Notes under the pieces: generated by a model | Databases searched by the model: none | What the model saw: only the letters and a program-made list of their open reading frames with translations | Told to the model about the DNA's origin: nothing | Shown: positions 8,111 through 17,018 of the stretch, one piece after another | Position numbering within the stretch: position 1 is the stretch's first letter | Layout of the letters: each line of letters begins with the position of its first letter | Assembly (NCBI RefSeq): GCF_900172345.1 | Contig: NZ_FWFY01000007.1 | Span: forward strand, 1 to 64,000 | DNA: 64,000 nt | Direction: 5' to 3' | DNA from: Limimaricola soesokkakensis | GTDB taxonomy: Bacteria; Pseudomonadota; Alphaproteobacteria; Rhodobacterales; Rhodobacteraceae | Made by a program: the position numbers and the translations under genes

Positions 8111-10515
8111 ACGCTGCCCCGCTTCCCCGCGCCACTTATCGTCTGCAGCTGCGCGAGGGCGTCGATTTCGATACCGCGCGGCGGCTCGTGCCCTATCTGG
8201 CCGGGCTCGGCATCAGCCATCTCTACCTTTCGCCGATTTTCACCGCGGCCTCGGGGTCGACCCATGGCTACGACGTGACCAACCCGGCCGAGATAGATCC
8301 CTGCATCGGAGGCCGCGCGGGCTTCGAGGCGCTGGCCGAGGCAGCCCGGGCGGCGGGGCTCGGGATCATCCTCGACATCGTGCCCAACCACACCGCCTTC
8401 CATCTCGAGAACCCGTGGCTGCGCGACGTGCTGCGTCACGGCCAGGACAGCCGCTACGCGCGCCATTTCGACATCGACTGGGGCAAGGGGCGGCTGGTGC
8501 TGCCCTTCCTCGGCCAGCCCTTCGACGAGATGCTGGAGGCGGGCGCCTTCCGCCTCGAGGAAGGCGATGAGGGGCCGCAGCTCGCCACCGAGCATTTCGC
8601 GGTGCCGATGTCGCAGGGCACGCTGCCCTCGGAGGAGATGCGCCGCGATCCCGAGGCGATCCGCGACGCCCATGCCGCCCAGCCGTGGCGGCTGACTCAT
8701 TGGGAGTACGAGCGCGACGGCGTCACGCATCGCCGCTTCTTCAACGTCACCGGGCTGATCGGCATGCGGGTCGAGGACGAGGCGGTGTTCGAGGAGATGC
8801 ACGCGCTGCTGTTCGAACTGCTCGAAAAGGATCTGGTGCAGGGCATCCGGCTCGATCACATCGACGGGCTCGCCGATCCGGCGGCCTATCTGCGCCGCCT
8901 GCGCGAGCGCGTCGGCGATACACCGATCTGGATCGAGAAGATCCTCACCGGCGACGAGACCGTGCCGGCCTCATGGCCGATCCAGGGCACCACCGGCTAC
9001 GAGGCGGCGCGGGCGATCTCGCGCATCCTCACCGATGCCGATGGGCTGGCGCGGCTCGACGAAAGCTGGCGCCGCGAGACCGGGCGCGAGGGCAGCTTTC
9101 ACGACGCGCTCAAGACCGCCAAGCACGAGGTGATCCGGCAGGAGCTGGCAGCCGAGCTGCACCAGTTGATCGACATGGCGCGCACCGCCGTGGGTCCCGA
9201 GGATGCGCTGGAAATCGGCGACGAGGCGCTGCGCGAGGCGATCATCGCGCTGCTCGTGGCCTTTCCGCGCTACCGCACCTATTTCGCCGAAGGCGAAGCG
9301 CCCTCCGACGAAGAGCGCGCGCTGATGGACAGCGTGACCGCCGAGGCGGGCGAGGGGCTGCGCACGGACGCCACGGTCAAACGGATCGCGGGCCTCATCA
9401 CCGATCCTGAAACCCCCGAGGAGCGGGCCCTGCAGGTGCGTTTCCAGCAGGTGACCGGCGCGCTTCTGGCAAAGGCGCATGAGGACACGGCGGGTTTCCG
9501 TTGGAACCGCTACATCGCCGCCAACGAGGTCGGCGCCGATCCCGACGAGCCGACCATCACGCCGGAAGAGCTTTCTGGTTGGCTGCAGCGCCGCGCGCCC
9601 TCCGAGATGACGCTGACTTCGACCCACGACACCAAGCGTTCCGAAGATGCGCGGATGCGGCTTGTAGCAATCAGCCATTTGCCCGAGGCGTTTCTGGCGC
9701 TTTGGGAGCACAGCGAGGATGTCGACGGTGCACATGACATCGATCCGAACCTGCGCTGGTATATCCTGCAGACGCTGCTGGCGATGTGGGAGGCGGGGCG
9801 CGGCGACATCGCCGAGCGGCTGGGTCAGCATGTCGAGAAGGCGATGCGCGAGGCCAAGGAAGTCACGACCTGGACGCATCAGAACCAGGAGGCCGAGGCC
9901 GATGCTCAGCGCTTTGCCAAGGCGCTGGCGCTGAGCTGGGAGGGTGAGCTGCCCGCCGGTGCGGGCCAGCTGATGGCACGCGGCGAGGCGCTGTCACTGG
10001 CACAGGCCGGGCTCAAGCTCGTCATGCCGGGCATCCCCGACATCTATCAGGGCACCGAGCTGGGGGCGTTCCAGCTGACCGATCCGGACAACCGCATGGC
10101 CGTGGATTTCCGTGCCGTCGCGGATCTCGCGATCCGGGGCGCGCCCGACTGCTTCGAAGGGGAGCTGACGCTCGACGAGATCCCCGGTGCGGCCGATTCC
10201 GACGGGCCGGATCCCGAGCCGGCCCCCGATCTCGACAGCTTCGCGGGCCGCAAGGCGCGGCTGATCTGTCACGGGTTGGCGCTGCGCCGCCGGATGCCGG
10301 GCTTCTTCGAGCAGGCCGAAACCCGGCTCGAAACCTTCGGCGATGGCCATCTGGTGCTGACCCGGCAAAGCGGCGAGGGTCGGTTGGAGCTGCGCATCGA
10401 CCGCCAAGGCCACGGCCTGCCCGAAGCGGCGCGCGAAGCCGAGCGGATCTGGCCGCGGCACGAGGCCGATCTCGACGCACCGGTCTGCATCGATTGGATC
10501 GCGGCGGCGGGCTGA
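8107..10515 (+). CDS. treY: Malto-oligosyltrehalose synthase
   Basis: 802 residues, a GH13 isomerase that turns the reducing end of maltodextrins into an alpha,alpha-1,1 linkage. The opening RATYRLQLREGVDFDTAR and LYLSPIFTAASGSTHGYDV are diagnostic. The catalytic Asp is in GIRLDHIDGL near residue 249, the acid in IWIEKIL near 276, and the third carboxylate in TSTHDTKRSEDAR near 503. Its product is the TreZ substrate, and the genes overlap by 4 bp. Length and motif order are normal for the family. Confidence 0.94.
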   Translation: MNAAPLPRATYRLQLREGVDFDTARRLVPYLAGLGISHLYLSPIFTAASGSTHGYDVTNPAEIDPCIGGRAGFEALAEAARAAGLGIILDIVPNHTAFHLENPWLRDVLRHGQDSRYARHFDIDWGKGRLVLPFLGQPFDEMLEAGAFRLEEGDEGPQLATEHFAVPMSQGTLPSEEMRRDPEAIRDAHAAQPWRLTHWEYERDGVTHRRFFNVTGLIGMRVEDEAVFEEMHALLFELLEKDLVQGIRLDHIDGLADPAAYLRRLRERVGDTPIWIEKILTGDETVPASWPIQGTTGYEAARAISRILTDADGLARLDESWRRETGREGSFHDALKTAKHEVIRQELAAELHQLIDMARTAVGPEDALEIGDEALREAIIALLVAFPRYRTYFAEGEAPSDEERALMDSVTAEAGEGLRTDATVKRIAGLITDPETPEERALQVRFQQVTGALLAKAHEDTAGFRWNRYIAANEVGADPDEPTITPEELSGWLQRRAPSEMTLTSTHDTKRSEDARMRLVAISHLPEAFLALWEHSEDVDGAHDIDPNLRWYILQTLLAMWEAGRGDIAERLGQHVEKAMREAKEVTTWTHQNQEAEADAQRFAKALALSWEGELPAGAGQLMARGEALSLAQAGLKLVMPGIPDIYQGTELGAFQLTDPDNRMAVDFRAVADLAIRGAPDCFEGELTLDEIPGAADSDGPDPEPAPDLDSFAGRKARLICHGLALRRRMPGFFEQAETRLETFGDGHLVLTRQSGEGRLELRIDRQGHGLPEAAREAERIWPRHEADLDAPVCIDWIAAAG

Positions 10516-10692
10516 TCCCCGGCCCACGGAACCGGGCTGCCGTTGCCGCGTTGCTGCGGCAGCCTCCAATCCGTGCGGGGGCCGTTCACGCGTGCCCCGC
10601 ATCTCCAAGTTCCACCCCCTCCGGCGCATGCCCTCGCGCCGGTCAGCCGCGCCGCTCGTCTCCGAGCGCCGCCACGGAGTTCAGACATCCCG

Positions 10693-12858
10693 ATGGCCAA
10701 GGACATCCAACCGAACCTGCCCAGCTTCGATCTCGCAGCCTCGCGCTCGGATGAGCTGGGCGCGAATTACGACGGCTACGGCACCAATTTCGCGCTCTGG
10801 TCCGAGAACGCGACCCGGGTGCAGCTCTGCCTCTTCGACGACGAGGGCGAAGAGCAGATCGCCTGCCTCGACATGCCGCGCATGGAGGGCGGGATCTGGC
10901 ATGGCTACCTGCCCGATATCGGACCGGGCCAGGTCTATGGCTACCGGGTGCACGGGCCATGGGCGCCGGAAGAGGGGCACCGCTTCAATCCCAACAAGCT
11001 GCTGCTCGACCCCTATGCCCGCGAGCTCAAGGGCGACATCAAGTGGGACCCGGCGCTGTTCGGCTACACTCAGCCGGGCGATGACCTTCAGGGGCCCGAT
11101 CCGCGCGATTCCGCGCCCTTTATGCCCAAGGGCGTGGTGGTCGACACCGATTTCGACTGGGAGGCCGACAGCGCGCTGCGTCGCCGCTGGCAGAACGGGC
11201 TGATCTACGAGACCCACGTCAAGGGTGCGACGATGCGCCATCCGGACGTGCCCGTGGAGGATCGCGGCACCTTCGCGGGTCTTGCCTCGGACGCCTTCAT
11301 CGATCACCTGACCCGGATCGGCGCCAGCGCGGTCGAACTGCTACCGATCCATGCCTTCGCCAATGACGGTCATCTCGTCGACAAGGGGCTGTCGAACTAC
11401 TGGGGCTACAACACGCTGTCCTTCTTCGCGCCGCACAAGCCCTACTTGAAATCGGGCTTCTACCGCGAGGTGAAGCAGGCGGTGAAGAAGTTCCACGCCG
11501 CCGGCCTCGAGGTGATCCTCGACGTGGTCTACAACCACACCTGCGAAGGCAACGAGATGGGGCCGACCCTGTCGTTCCGCGGCATCGACAACGCCTCATA
11601 CTATCTGCTGTCGCCCGAGAACCCGCGCCACAGCTTCGACACCACCGGCACCGGCAACACGCTCAACGTGGCGCATCCGATGGTGCTGCGCATGGTGCTC
11701 GACAGCCTGCGCTACTGGGTGCAGGTGATGCATGTCGACGGCTTCCGCTTCGACCTTGCCTCGACGCTGGGCCGCGAGGCGCAGGGCTTCGAGCGCGAGG
11801 GGTCGTTCTTCGCGGCGATCCGTCAGGACCCCGTGCTCTCCAAGGTCAAGTTGATCGCCGAGCCTTGGGACATTGGCGATGGCGGCTATCAGGTCGGCGG
11901 CTTTCCCTGGCCGTTCCGCGAGTGGAACGACAAGGCGCGTGACGACATCCGCGCCTTCTGGCGCCGCGATCAGGGGCTGGTGCCAGCCATGGCGGAGCGG
12001 CTCTTGGGCTCGCCGGTGCAGTTCAACCACTCGCACCGCCCGGCCACGTCCTCGATCAACTTCATCGCCGCGCATGACGGCTTCACGCTGTGGGACACCG
12101 TCTCCTACAACGAGAAGCACAACGATGCGAATGGCGAGGACGGCAAGGACGGCCACTCCAACAACCTCTCCGACAATATGGGAGTCGAGGGCGCGACCGA
12201 CGACGAGACCGTCAACGAAAGCCGCGTCCGTCGTGTGAAGGCGATGCTCGCCACGCTGCTGATGAGCCAGGGCGTGCCGATGATCCTCGCCGGTGACGAT
12301 TTCGGCCAGACCCAAAACGGCAACAACAACGCCTATTGTCAGGACAACGAGATCACCTGGCTCGACTGGGAGAACAAGCGCGACGAGATCACCCGCGCGG
12401 TGGCCGACCTCATGGCGTTCCGCAAGGGCGAGGGCGGCCTGGCGCGGCTGCGCTTTGCCCGCGCGCCCGAGGATGCCCCCGATGGCGGCCCGACCGTCAC
12501 TTGGCGCCACCCCGAGGGGCGCCGGATGGAGTCCGGCGATTGGGAGAATCCCGAACTGAGCTGCTTCGGCATGCGGCTGGTGCCGCATAGCGAGGGGCGC
12601 GAGGTGATGGTGGTGCTGAACTCGGGCGATAATTGCGAGTTCAAGCTACCCAAGGGCGGCTGGCGTCGCGCCATCGACACCACGCTGGACCCGGTGAGCT
12701 GCGACACGCCCGAGCAAGGCGTGGTCGGCGTCGGCTGGCAATCGGTGGTGGTCTGGGTGCCTGATCCCGAGGCGGAGATCGAAGCCGAGGACGAGGACGA
12801 GGTCGCGGAGGCTGATGCCGCTGGCGAGAGCAAGGCCGCCAGCGCCGAAAAGGGCTGA
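10693..12858 (+). CDS. glgX: Glycogen debranching enzyme GlgX (TreX)
   Basis: 721 residues, an isoamylase-type GH13 enzyme that hydrolyses alpha-1,6 branches and supplies linear dextrins to TreY. An N-terminal CBM48 (GTNFALWSENATRVQLCLFD) precedes the barrel, with DVVYNHTCEGNE, nucleophile in VDGFRFDLAS near residue 350, acid in IAEPWDIGDGG near 388 and FIAAHDGFTL near 459. The long glycine/asparagine loop after YNEKHNDANGEDG is typical of GlgX. An acidic tail (EAEDEDEVAEADA) at the C-terminus is unusual and has no known role. It lies 177 bp after treY, so it may have its own promoter. The start at MAKDIQ is chosen on homology. Confidence 0.92.
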   Translation: MAKDIQPNLPSFDLAASRSDELGANYDGYGTNFALWSENATRVQLCLFDDEGEEQIACLDMPRMEGGIWHGYLPDIGPGQVYGYRVHGPWAPEEGHRFNPNKLLLDPYARELKGDIKWDPALFGYTQPGDDLQGPDPRDSAPFMPKGVVVDTDFDWEADSALRRRWQNGLIYETHVKGATMRHPDVPVEDRGTFAGLASDAFIDHLTRIGASAVELLPIHAFANDGHLVDKGLSNYWGYNTLSFFAPHKPYLKSGFYREVKQAVKKFHAAGLEVILDVVYNHTCEGNEMGPTLSFRGIDNASYYLLSPENPRHSFDTTGTGNTLNVAHPMVLRMVLDSLRYWVQVMHVDGFRFDLASTLGREAQGFEREGSFFAAIRQDPVLSKVKLIAEPWDIGDGGYQVGGFPWPFREWNDKARDDIRAFWRRDQGLVPAMAERLLGSPVQFNHSHRPATSSINFIAAHDGFTLWDTVSYNEKHNDANGEDGKDGHSNNLSDNMGVEGATDDETVNESRVRRVKAMLATLLMSQGVPMILAGDDFGQTQNGNNNAYCQDNEITWLDWENKRDEITRAVADLMAFRKGEGGLARLRFARAPEDAPDGGPTVTWRHPEGRRMESGDWENPELSCFGMRLVPHSEGREVMVVLNSGDNCEFKLPKGGWRRAIDTTLDPVSCDTPEQGVVGVGWQSVVVWVPDPEAEIEAEDEDEVAEADAAGESKAASAEKG

Positions 12859-12882
12859 TCCCCAGACGAGACCCTGTAAAGG

Positions 12883-12917
12883 AACGCCCCCGTGTCGCGA
12901 GACACGAGGGCGTTTTC
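12883..12917 (+). terminator. Terminator of the treZ-treY-glgX unit
   Basis: A 14-bp stem beginning AACGCCCCCGTGTC, with one mismatch and a GCGA tetraloop, ends in TTTTC. It lies 24 nt after the glgX stop and faces the convergent flavoprotein gene. Confidence 0.8.
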
Positions 12918-12939
12918 TCAATGTACCAGCAAAGGGGCC

Positions 12940-14244
12940 TCAGCCCATGGCTTCCTCGGAGGTCGAGGGGTGCACGCCCAGCGCCCGGCGTATCGTCGCG
13001 CGGTCGGGACGGTGCAGCAACATCTGCGCGGCCCAACCGATCGCTTCATGCGCGCCCTCGGCCACGAGCGAGACCGAGGTGACCGCCGCTTCGGAGCCGC
13101 CCAGCCCCCAATAGTCCTGCGCTGCATCCGAGCGCAGCGCCGCCGATAGCGGAGACAGCGTGTTCTCCTCGAAGATATCTTCCTTCGAGGGCTGTCCGAC
13201 CTCGGCCACCGGCGGCAGCACATAGGCGGACGTAGCGACATGGCGCAGATCGACCGGGGAGCGGTAGTCCCCGAAGAGCTGCAGCGCCAGCGTCTCGCCA
13301 TCGCTTGAGGCGACCGGCGTCAGCGGCAACCGGTCGGCACAGTCGCCCACCGCATGCAGGCCGGGGAGCGAGGTCTCGAACCGCTCGTCGATCCGGATCA
13401 CCCCTTTTTCGGTAAGCGCCACGCGCGCCTTCAGATCGCCCAGCGCCTCGAGGTTCGGCGCCCGCCCGGTGGCGGCCACGACCTTGTCGACCGACAGCAC
13501 GCTATCGGCATCGAGCACGAGCTCCAGCCCGTCATCGCCGCGCCGCACCGCCTCGGGCGTGCAGGAGGTGACGATCCGGATCCCCTGCGCCTGCATGTTG
13601 GCCTGACCGACCAGAGCGGCTTTCTCAGAGAACTCGGTCAGCACGCGCTCGGTATCCGTCACCAGCGTCACGCGCACCCCCATCGCGGCATGGATCGCCG
13701 CCATCTCGCAGCCGATATAGCCGCCGCCGATGATCGCCATGGCGCGCGGCAGCTCGGTCCAGTTCAGCACTTCGTCGCTGTCGCAGGCCAGCTCGGCGCC
13801 GGGCATGTCGGGCTTGATCGGGTGGCCGCCCGTTGCCAGCACGATGCGGGGTGCCCGCAGACGCTGGCCCTGGATCGTGACCTCGCCCGGCGCGGTCAAC
13901 TCCGCCGTCTCCTCGATCAGCGTGACACCCGCCTCGTGCAGCTTGTCGCGGTAGCTCTGGCGGATGTCTTCGAGCTTGGCGGCACGCGCGGCGCAGAGCC
14001 GCGGCATGTCGACTTGCGGGGTCGGACCAAGAAGCCCGGCGCGGGTCAGCCCGGTGCCCCGGTGCAGCGAGTCGGCCACGGTCCAGAGCATCTTCTTTGG
14101 CACGCAGCCGCGATTGACGCAGGTGCCGCCCAGCTTGTCGCGCTCGATCAGCGCGATCTTGCGCCCGTGCCCCGCCGCGTGGCGCGCAAAGGACAGCCCG
14201 GCGGAGCCGCCTCCGATGACGATCGCGTCGTAGTCCGTATCCAT
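12940..14244 (-). CDS. Glutathione-reductase-like flavoprotein disulfide reductase
   Basis: 434 residues of the class I pyridine nucleotide-disulfide oxidoreductase family. The FAD loop is VIGGGSAGLSFARHAA, the redox disulfide is GGTCVNRGCVPKK (Cys42/Cys47), the NADPH-binding loop is IIGGGYIGCEMAAIHAAMG, and a second FAD site is GLHAVGDCAD. The C-terminal HPSTSEE carries the catalytic His of glutathione reductase type enzymes. Glutathione-disulfide reductase is the best call, but mycothione or other thiol reductases of the same fold cannot be excluded from motifs. It is convergent with the glgX unit and divergent from the next SDR. Confidence 0.75.
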   Translation of the reverse strand: MDTDYDAIVIGGGSAGLSFARHAAGHGRKIALIERDKLGGTCVNRGCVPKKMLWTVADSLHRGTGLTRAGLLGPTPQVDMPRLCAARAAKLEDIRQSYRDKLHEAGVTLIEETAELTAPGEVTIQGQRLRAPRIVLATGGHPIKPDMPGAELACDSDEVLNWTELPRAMAIIGGGYIGCEMAAIHAAMGVRVTLVTDTERVLTEFSEKAALVGQANMQAQGIRIVTSCTPEAVRRGDDGLELVLDADSVLSVDKVVAATGRAPNLEALGDLKARVALTEKGVIRIDERFETSLPGLHAVGDCADRLPLTPVASSDGETLALQLFGDYRSPVDLRHVATSAYVLPPVAEVGQPSKEDIFEENTLSPLSAALRSDAAQDYWGLGGSEAAVTSVSLVAEGAHEAIGWAAQMLLHRPDRATIRRALGVHPSTSEEAMG

Positions 14245-14434
14245 GGGCGCTCCTCCTGCGGGTCAGGTTGGCAACCGAAGGGCAGGGGCGCGGGTTCCGG
14301 ATCGGCAAGGGCGGCGGATCGCCGCGCGACGGCCCCGAGGACGTCCCCCGACCGGGAACCCCGTCTTCCCGCTGCCGTTGTCGACATGAATACCCCCCAC
14401 CCCGAAAACGACACTCCGAACCGGGAGATCGATC

Positions 14435-15289
14435 ATGACCGAACCCAAGGACATGCCCGCGCAGAGCCAGGATCACATGCCGGGCGACGAGCACGAGATG
14501 CATCCCGCCCCCGACTACCGCCCGCGCCATCCCGGCGTCGGCAAGCTCAAGGGCAAGGTCGCCCTCGTGACCGGTGGCGACAGCGGTATTGGCCGCGCCG
14601 TCTCGGTGCTCTTCGCGCGCGAGGGCGCGAGGCTCGCCATCGCCTATCTCGAAGAGGACCGGGACGCCGAGGAAACCAAGCGGCTGGTCGAGGAAGAGGG
14701 CTCCGAGGCGCTGCTGATCCGCGGCGATCTGGGCCAGAAGGGGCATTGCGAAAGCGCCGTCGCCAAAACTGTGGAGCGATACGGCCAGCTCGACGTGCTG
14801 ATCGTCAACGCCGCGCAGCAATGGCTCGATGACGGGCTCGAGGACATCTCGGAGGAGCGGCTGCGCCGCACCATCGACAGCAACATCATGCACCCGATGT
14901 TCATCACCCAGGCCGCGCTGCCGCATCTGAAGGAGGGCGACGCGGTGGTCTACACGACCTCCGTCAACGCCTTCAAAGGCAATGCCGGTCTCGTCACCTA
15001 TTCGACCACGCGCGGCGCGACGTTGGCGCTGTCGCGCTCCATGTCCTCGGCACTGGCCGAGAAGGGCATCCGCGTGAACGCCGTGGCACCGGGGCCGATC
15101 TGGACCCCCTTCATCCCGGGTTCGATGCCGCCCGACAAAGTCGAGGGCTTTGGCAAGAACACGCCCTTGGGCCGGCCCGGGCAGCCTTGGGAGGTGGCCA
15201 CCTCCTACCTGTTCCTCGCCTCGTCCGACGGCAACTACTTCACCGGCCAGACGCTGCACCCCAATGGCGGCAAGATCGTCGGGGCCTGA
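14435..15289 (+). CDS. SDR oxidoreductase of the YhdF/GS39 stress type, with Arg in place of the catalytic Lys
   Basis: 284 residues. A 35-residue polar lead with MPGDEHEMHPAPDY precedes a Rossmann domain typical of the general-stress SDR group (YhdF, YdaD, glucose/ribitol dehydrogenase-like): VTGGDSGIGRA, VNAAQQ, VYTTSVNAF and GIRVNAVAPGPIWTPFIPGS. The active-site motif reads YSTTR at residues 189-193, where the family has YSATK. The codon is CGC (15011-15013), so the Lys that lowers the Tyr pKa is Arg. The enzyme may be impaired or work differently. It stands alone between a divergent flavoprotein and a convergent GNAT gene. Confidence 0.82.
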   Translation: MTEPKDMPAQSQDHMPGDEHEMHPAPDYRPRHPGVGKLKGKVALVTGGDSGIGRAVSVLFAREGARLAIAYLEEDRDAEETKRLVEEEGSEALLIRGDLGQKGHCESAVAKTVERYGQLDVLIVNAAQQWLDDGLEDISEERLRRTIDSNIMHPMFITQAALPHLKEGDAVVYTTSVNAFKGNAGLVTYSTTRGATLALSRSMSSALAEKGIRVNAVAPGPIWTPFIPGSMPPDKVEGFGKNTPLGRPGQPWEVATSYLFLASSDGNYFTGQTLHPNGGKIVGA

Positions 15290-15308
15290 GGATCGGCGAT
15301 CGACACGG

Positions 15309-15334
15309 ACAGGGGCGCCGGCGGGTGCCCCTGT
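15309..15334. terminator. Hairpin between convergent SDR and GNAT genes
   Basis: An 8-bp stem ACAGGGGC / GCCCCTGT around a GC-rich loop fills most of the 45-bp space between two convergent genes. Only two T residues follow, so it may act as a weak bidirectional terminator. Confidence 0.4.
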
Positions 15335-15835
15335 TCAGATCGAGTCGTAGCGCTTGCGGATCCTGTCCACCGGCGTGCCGTCCGAGAGCGGCACGGCGCT
15401 CAGCAGGTCCCAGTCGTCGAAGCCCATCGCCGCGTAGTAGCGCAGCCCAGCCGGGTTGTCGGCGCGGATCGTGGCATCCATCGCGACGACCCTGGCGGCT
15501 TTCGCCGCCACCCGCGTCGCCTCGAACATCGCCCGTCCGATACCTAGACCGGTCAATCCCCGCTGCACGAAGCTGGCGATCACCGCCCAGCCCTCCGGAA
15601 GCGGGTCCTCGGGATCGTCCGCCCATACGAGGGACTGGAACCCCACCACGCGCCCATCGAGTTCGGCCACCACGCAGCTGACCAGTTCGTCGGGGGCAAG
15701 ATAGTGATGCAGCATCCGCGTCGCGTCGAAGGGCCGGCGATGCGCGGTACTGCCGCCCGCTGCGATCAGCGGGTTGAGGATGGCGCACATGGCATCGGCA
15801 TCATCGGGCCGCGCCGGGCGGATCGATGGCGCCAT
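15335..15835 (-). CDS. GNAT N-acetyltransferase, phosphinothricin-acetyltransferase-like
   Basis: 166 residues with the GNAT fold. IRPARPDDADAMCAILNPLI is the usual opening strand and helix, and RGLTGLGIGRAMFEATRVAA is the acetyl-CoA pyrophosphate-binding loop (Q/R-x-x-G-x-G/A). The layout resembles the Pat/Bar/YncA subgroup that acetylates amino-acid-like amines, but the substrate is not known. Its ATG overlaps the mipZ stop as TGATG, so it is probably translated by termination-reinitiation on the mipZ message. A link to cell division is not evident. Confidence 0.8.
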   Translation of the reverse strand: MAPSIRPARPDDADAMCAILNPLIAAGGSTAHRRPFDATRMLHHYLAPDELVSCVVAELDGRVVGFQSLVWADDPEDPLPEGWAVIASFVQRGLTGLGIGRAMFEATRVAAKAARVVAMDATIRADNPAGLRYYAAMGFDDWDLLSAVPLSDGTPVDRIRKRYDSI

Positions 15836-16644
15836 CAGAACTCCACCTCGACACCGGGCAGGTCGAGCGCGCGCATCAGGTCGCGCAGTTCCTGGCGCGC
15901 CGCGACGTTGGAGATGTTGAGATTGCTCACCCCGACATCGCGCAGGTCCAGAAGCGTCAGCCCGCGCGGGAACAGTTCACGGAAGATCACCCGTTCGTTG
16001 AAGCCCGGGGCCGAGCGGAAGCCGATCCGCTCCGATAGCCGCGACAGCGCGCTTTCCATCTTCTGCTTGTTGACCATCTGCTGCGCACCGAGCCGGTTGC
16101 GCAGCACCACCCAGTCGATCGGGTCGAGACCGGCTTGCGCACGCAGCTGCCGCGCGCTCCAGACCATTTCGGAATAGACCGAAGGCCCGAGGATCGTCTC
16201 CCCGTCATTGTCGATCTTAGCCAGCAGGTCGAAGTCGATGAAGCTGTCATTAAGCGGGGTGAGCAGCGTATCGGCTAGCGAATGCGCCACTTGGCTGAGA
16301 CGGGTATGGCTGCCGGGGCAGTCGATCAGGATGAAATCGCTGTCGTCCTCGAGCTGTGCCACCGCGGCCGAGAGCCGGTGATCCGAGGCGTTCTCGCCCG
16401 GCTGCAAGGCCGAGGCGTCGATCTCGGGCAGTTCGACATGGGCGGGCGAGGGCAACTCCAGCCCCGCGCGTTCGCAGTAGCGGCGGCGGTTCTCGATATA
16501 GCGCCCCAGCGATTTCTGCCGCAGATCGAGGTCGAGCGTGCCGATCTTGTGGCCCATTCGCGCGAGCGCGGTCGCGACATGCATCGCCACGGTGGATTTT
16601 CCGGCTCCGCCCTTCTCGTTGCCGACGACGATGATATGCGCCAC
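15835..16644 (-). CDS. mipZ: Division-plane positioning ATPase MipZ
   Basis: 269 residues from the GTG start. The deviant Walker A GNEKGGAGKSTVAMHVATAL, GTLDLDLRQKSLGRYIENR and FILIDCPGSHTRLSQVAHS place it in the MipZ branch of ParA-like ATPases. In Caulobacter MipZ forms a gradient from the ParB-origin complexes at the poles and inhibits FtsZ, so that division occurs at midcell. The GTG at 16644 follows GGAGGGG by about 8 nt; a TTG 24 nt upstream keeps the frame open but has no comparable site. The GNAT gene follows with a one-base overlap. Confidence 0.9.
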   Translation of the reverse strand: MAHIIVVGNEKGGAGKSTVAMHVATALARMGHKIGTLDLDLRQKSLGRYIENRRRYCERAGLELPSPAHVELPEIDASALQPGENASDHRLSAAVAQLEDDSDFILIDCPGSHTRLSQVAHSLADTLLTPLNDSFIDFDLLAKIDNDGETILGPSVYSEMVWSARQLRAQAGLDPIDWVVLRNRLGAQQMVNKQKMESALSRLSERIGFRSAPGFNERVIFRELFPRGLTLLDLRDVGVSNLNISNVAARQELRDLMRALDLPGVEVEF

Positions 16645-17018
16645 GTGTTCCGTCCCCTCCGGCCGCAAGGGGCCGTTCCCGCACTGCTTTCCGGGGTAGG
16701 GGATGGCGCCTTACCGCGCAAGTCCCACGCGGCGCGCGAGGGCCCTGCCCATTGACTTGTGCGGCTTTCGGGTCCATCTGCCAGTCCAAGACCGAAGCGC
16801 TTGGCCCGCGTGAGCAGCCGCGCCGCCCCCGCAGGATCTGCGCTGGCGCCCGCACCGCTTCGGATCTCAGGTTCCCATTTCACGCAAGGGGCCGCGTCCT
16901 GTCGGCGCGTGGGCATTCGGCCCCGCGTGAGTGCAAGGGCGCAACCCGACCGTCGACCCGCATGCCGCGGGTCTGCGCCCATGCCGCGGTGCGTTTCGCG
17001 CCGCTTACAAGGATGCAC
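16645..17018. other. Long intergenic leader between mipZ and the DEAD-box helicase gene
   Basis: A divergent 374-bp region without a gene. Open frames crossing it lack a ribosome binding site and homology. It must hold both promoters, but I cannot place either with confidence. DEAD-box helicase messages often have long structured 5' leaders in cold-regulated genes; several short GC hairpins could form here, for example CCAAG/CTTGG around 16786-16804. No riboswitch class is recognised. Confidence 0.4.
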
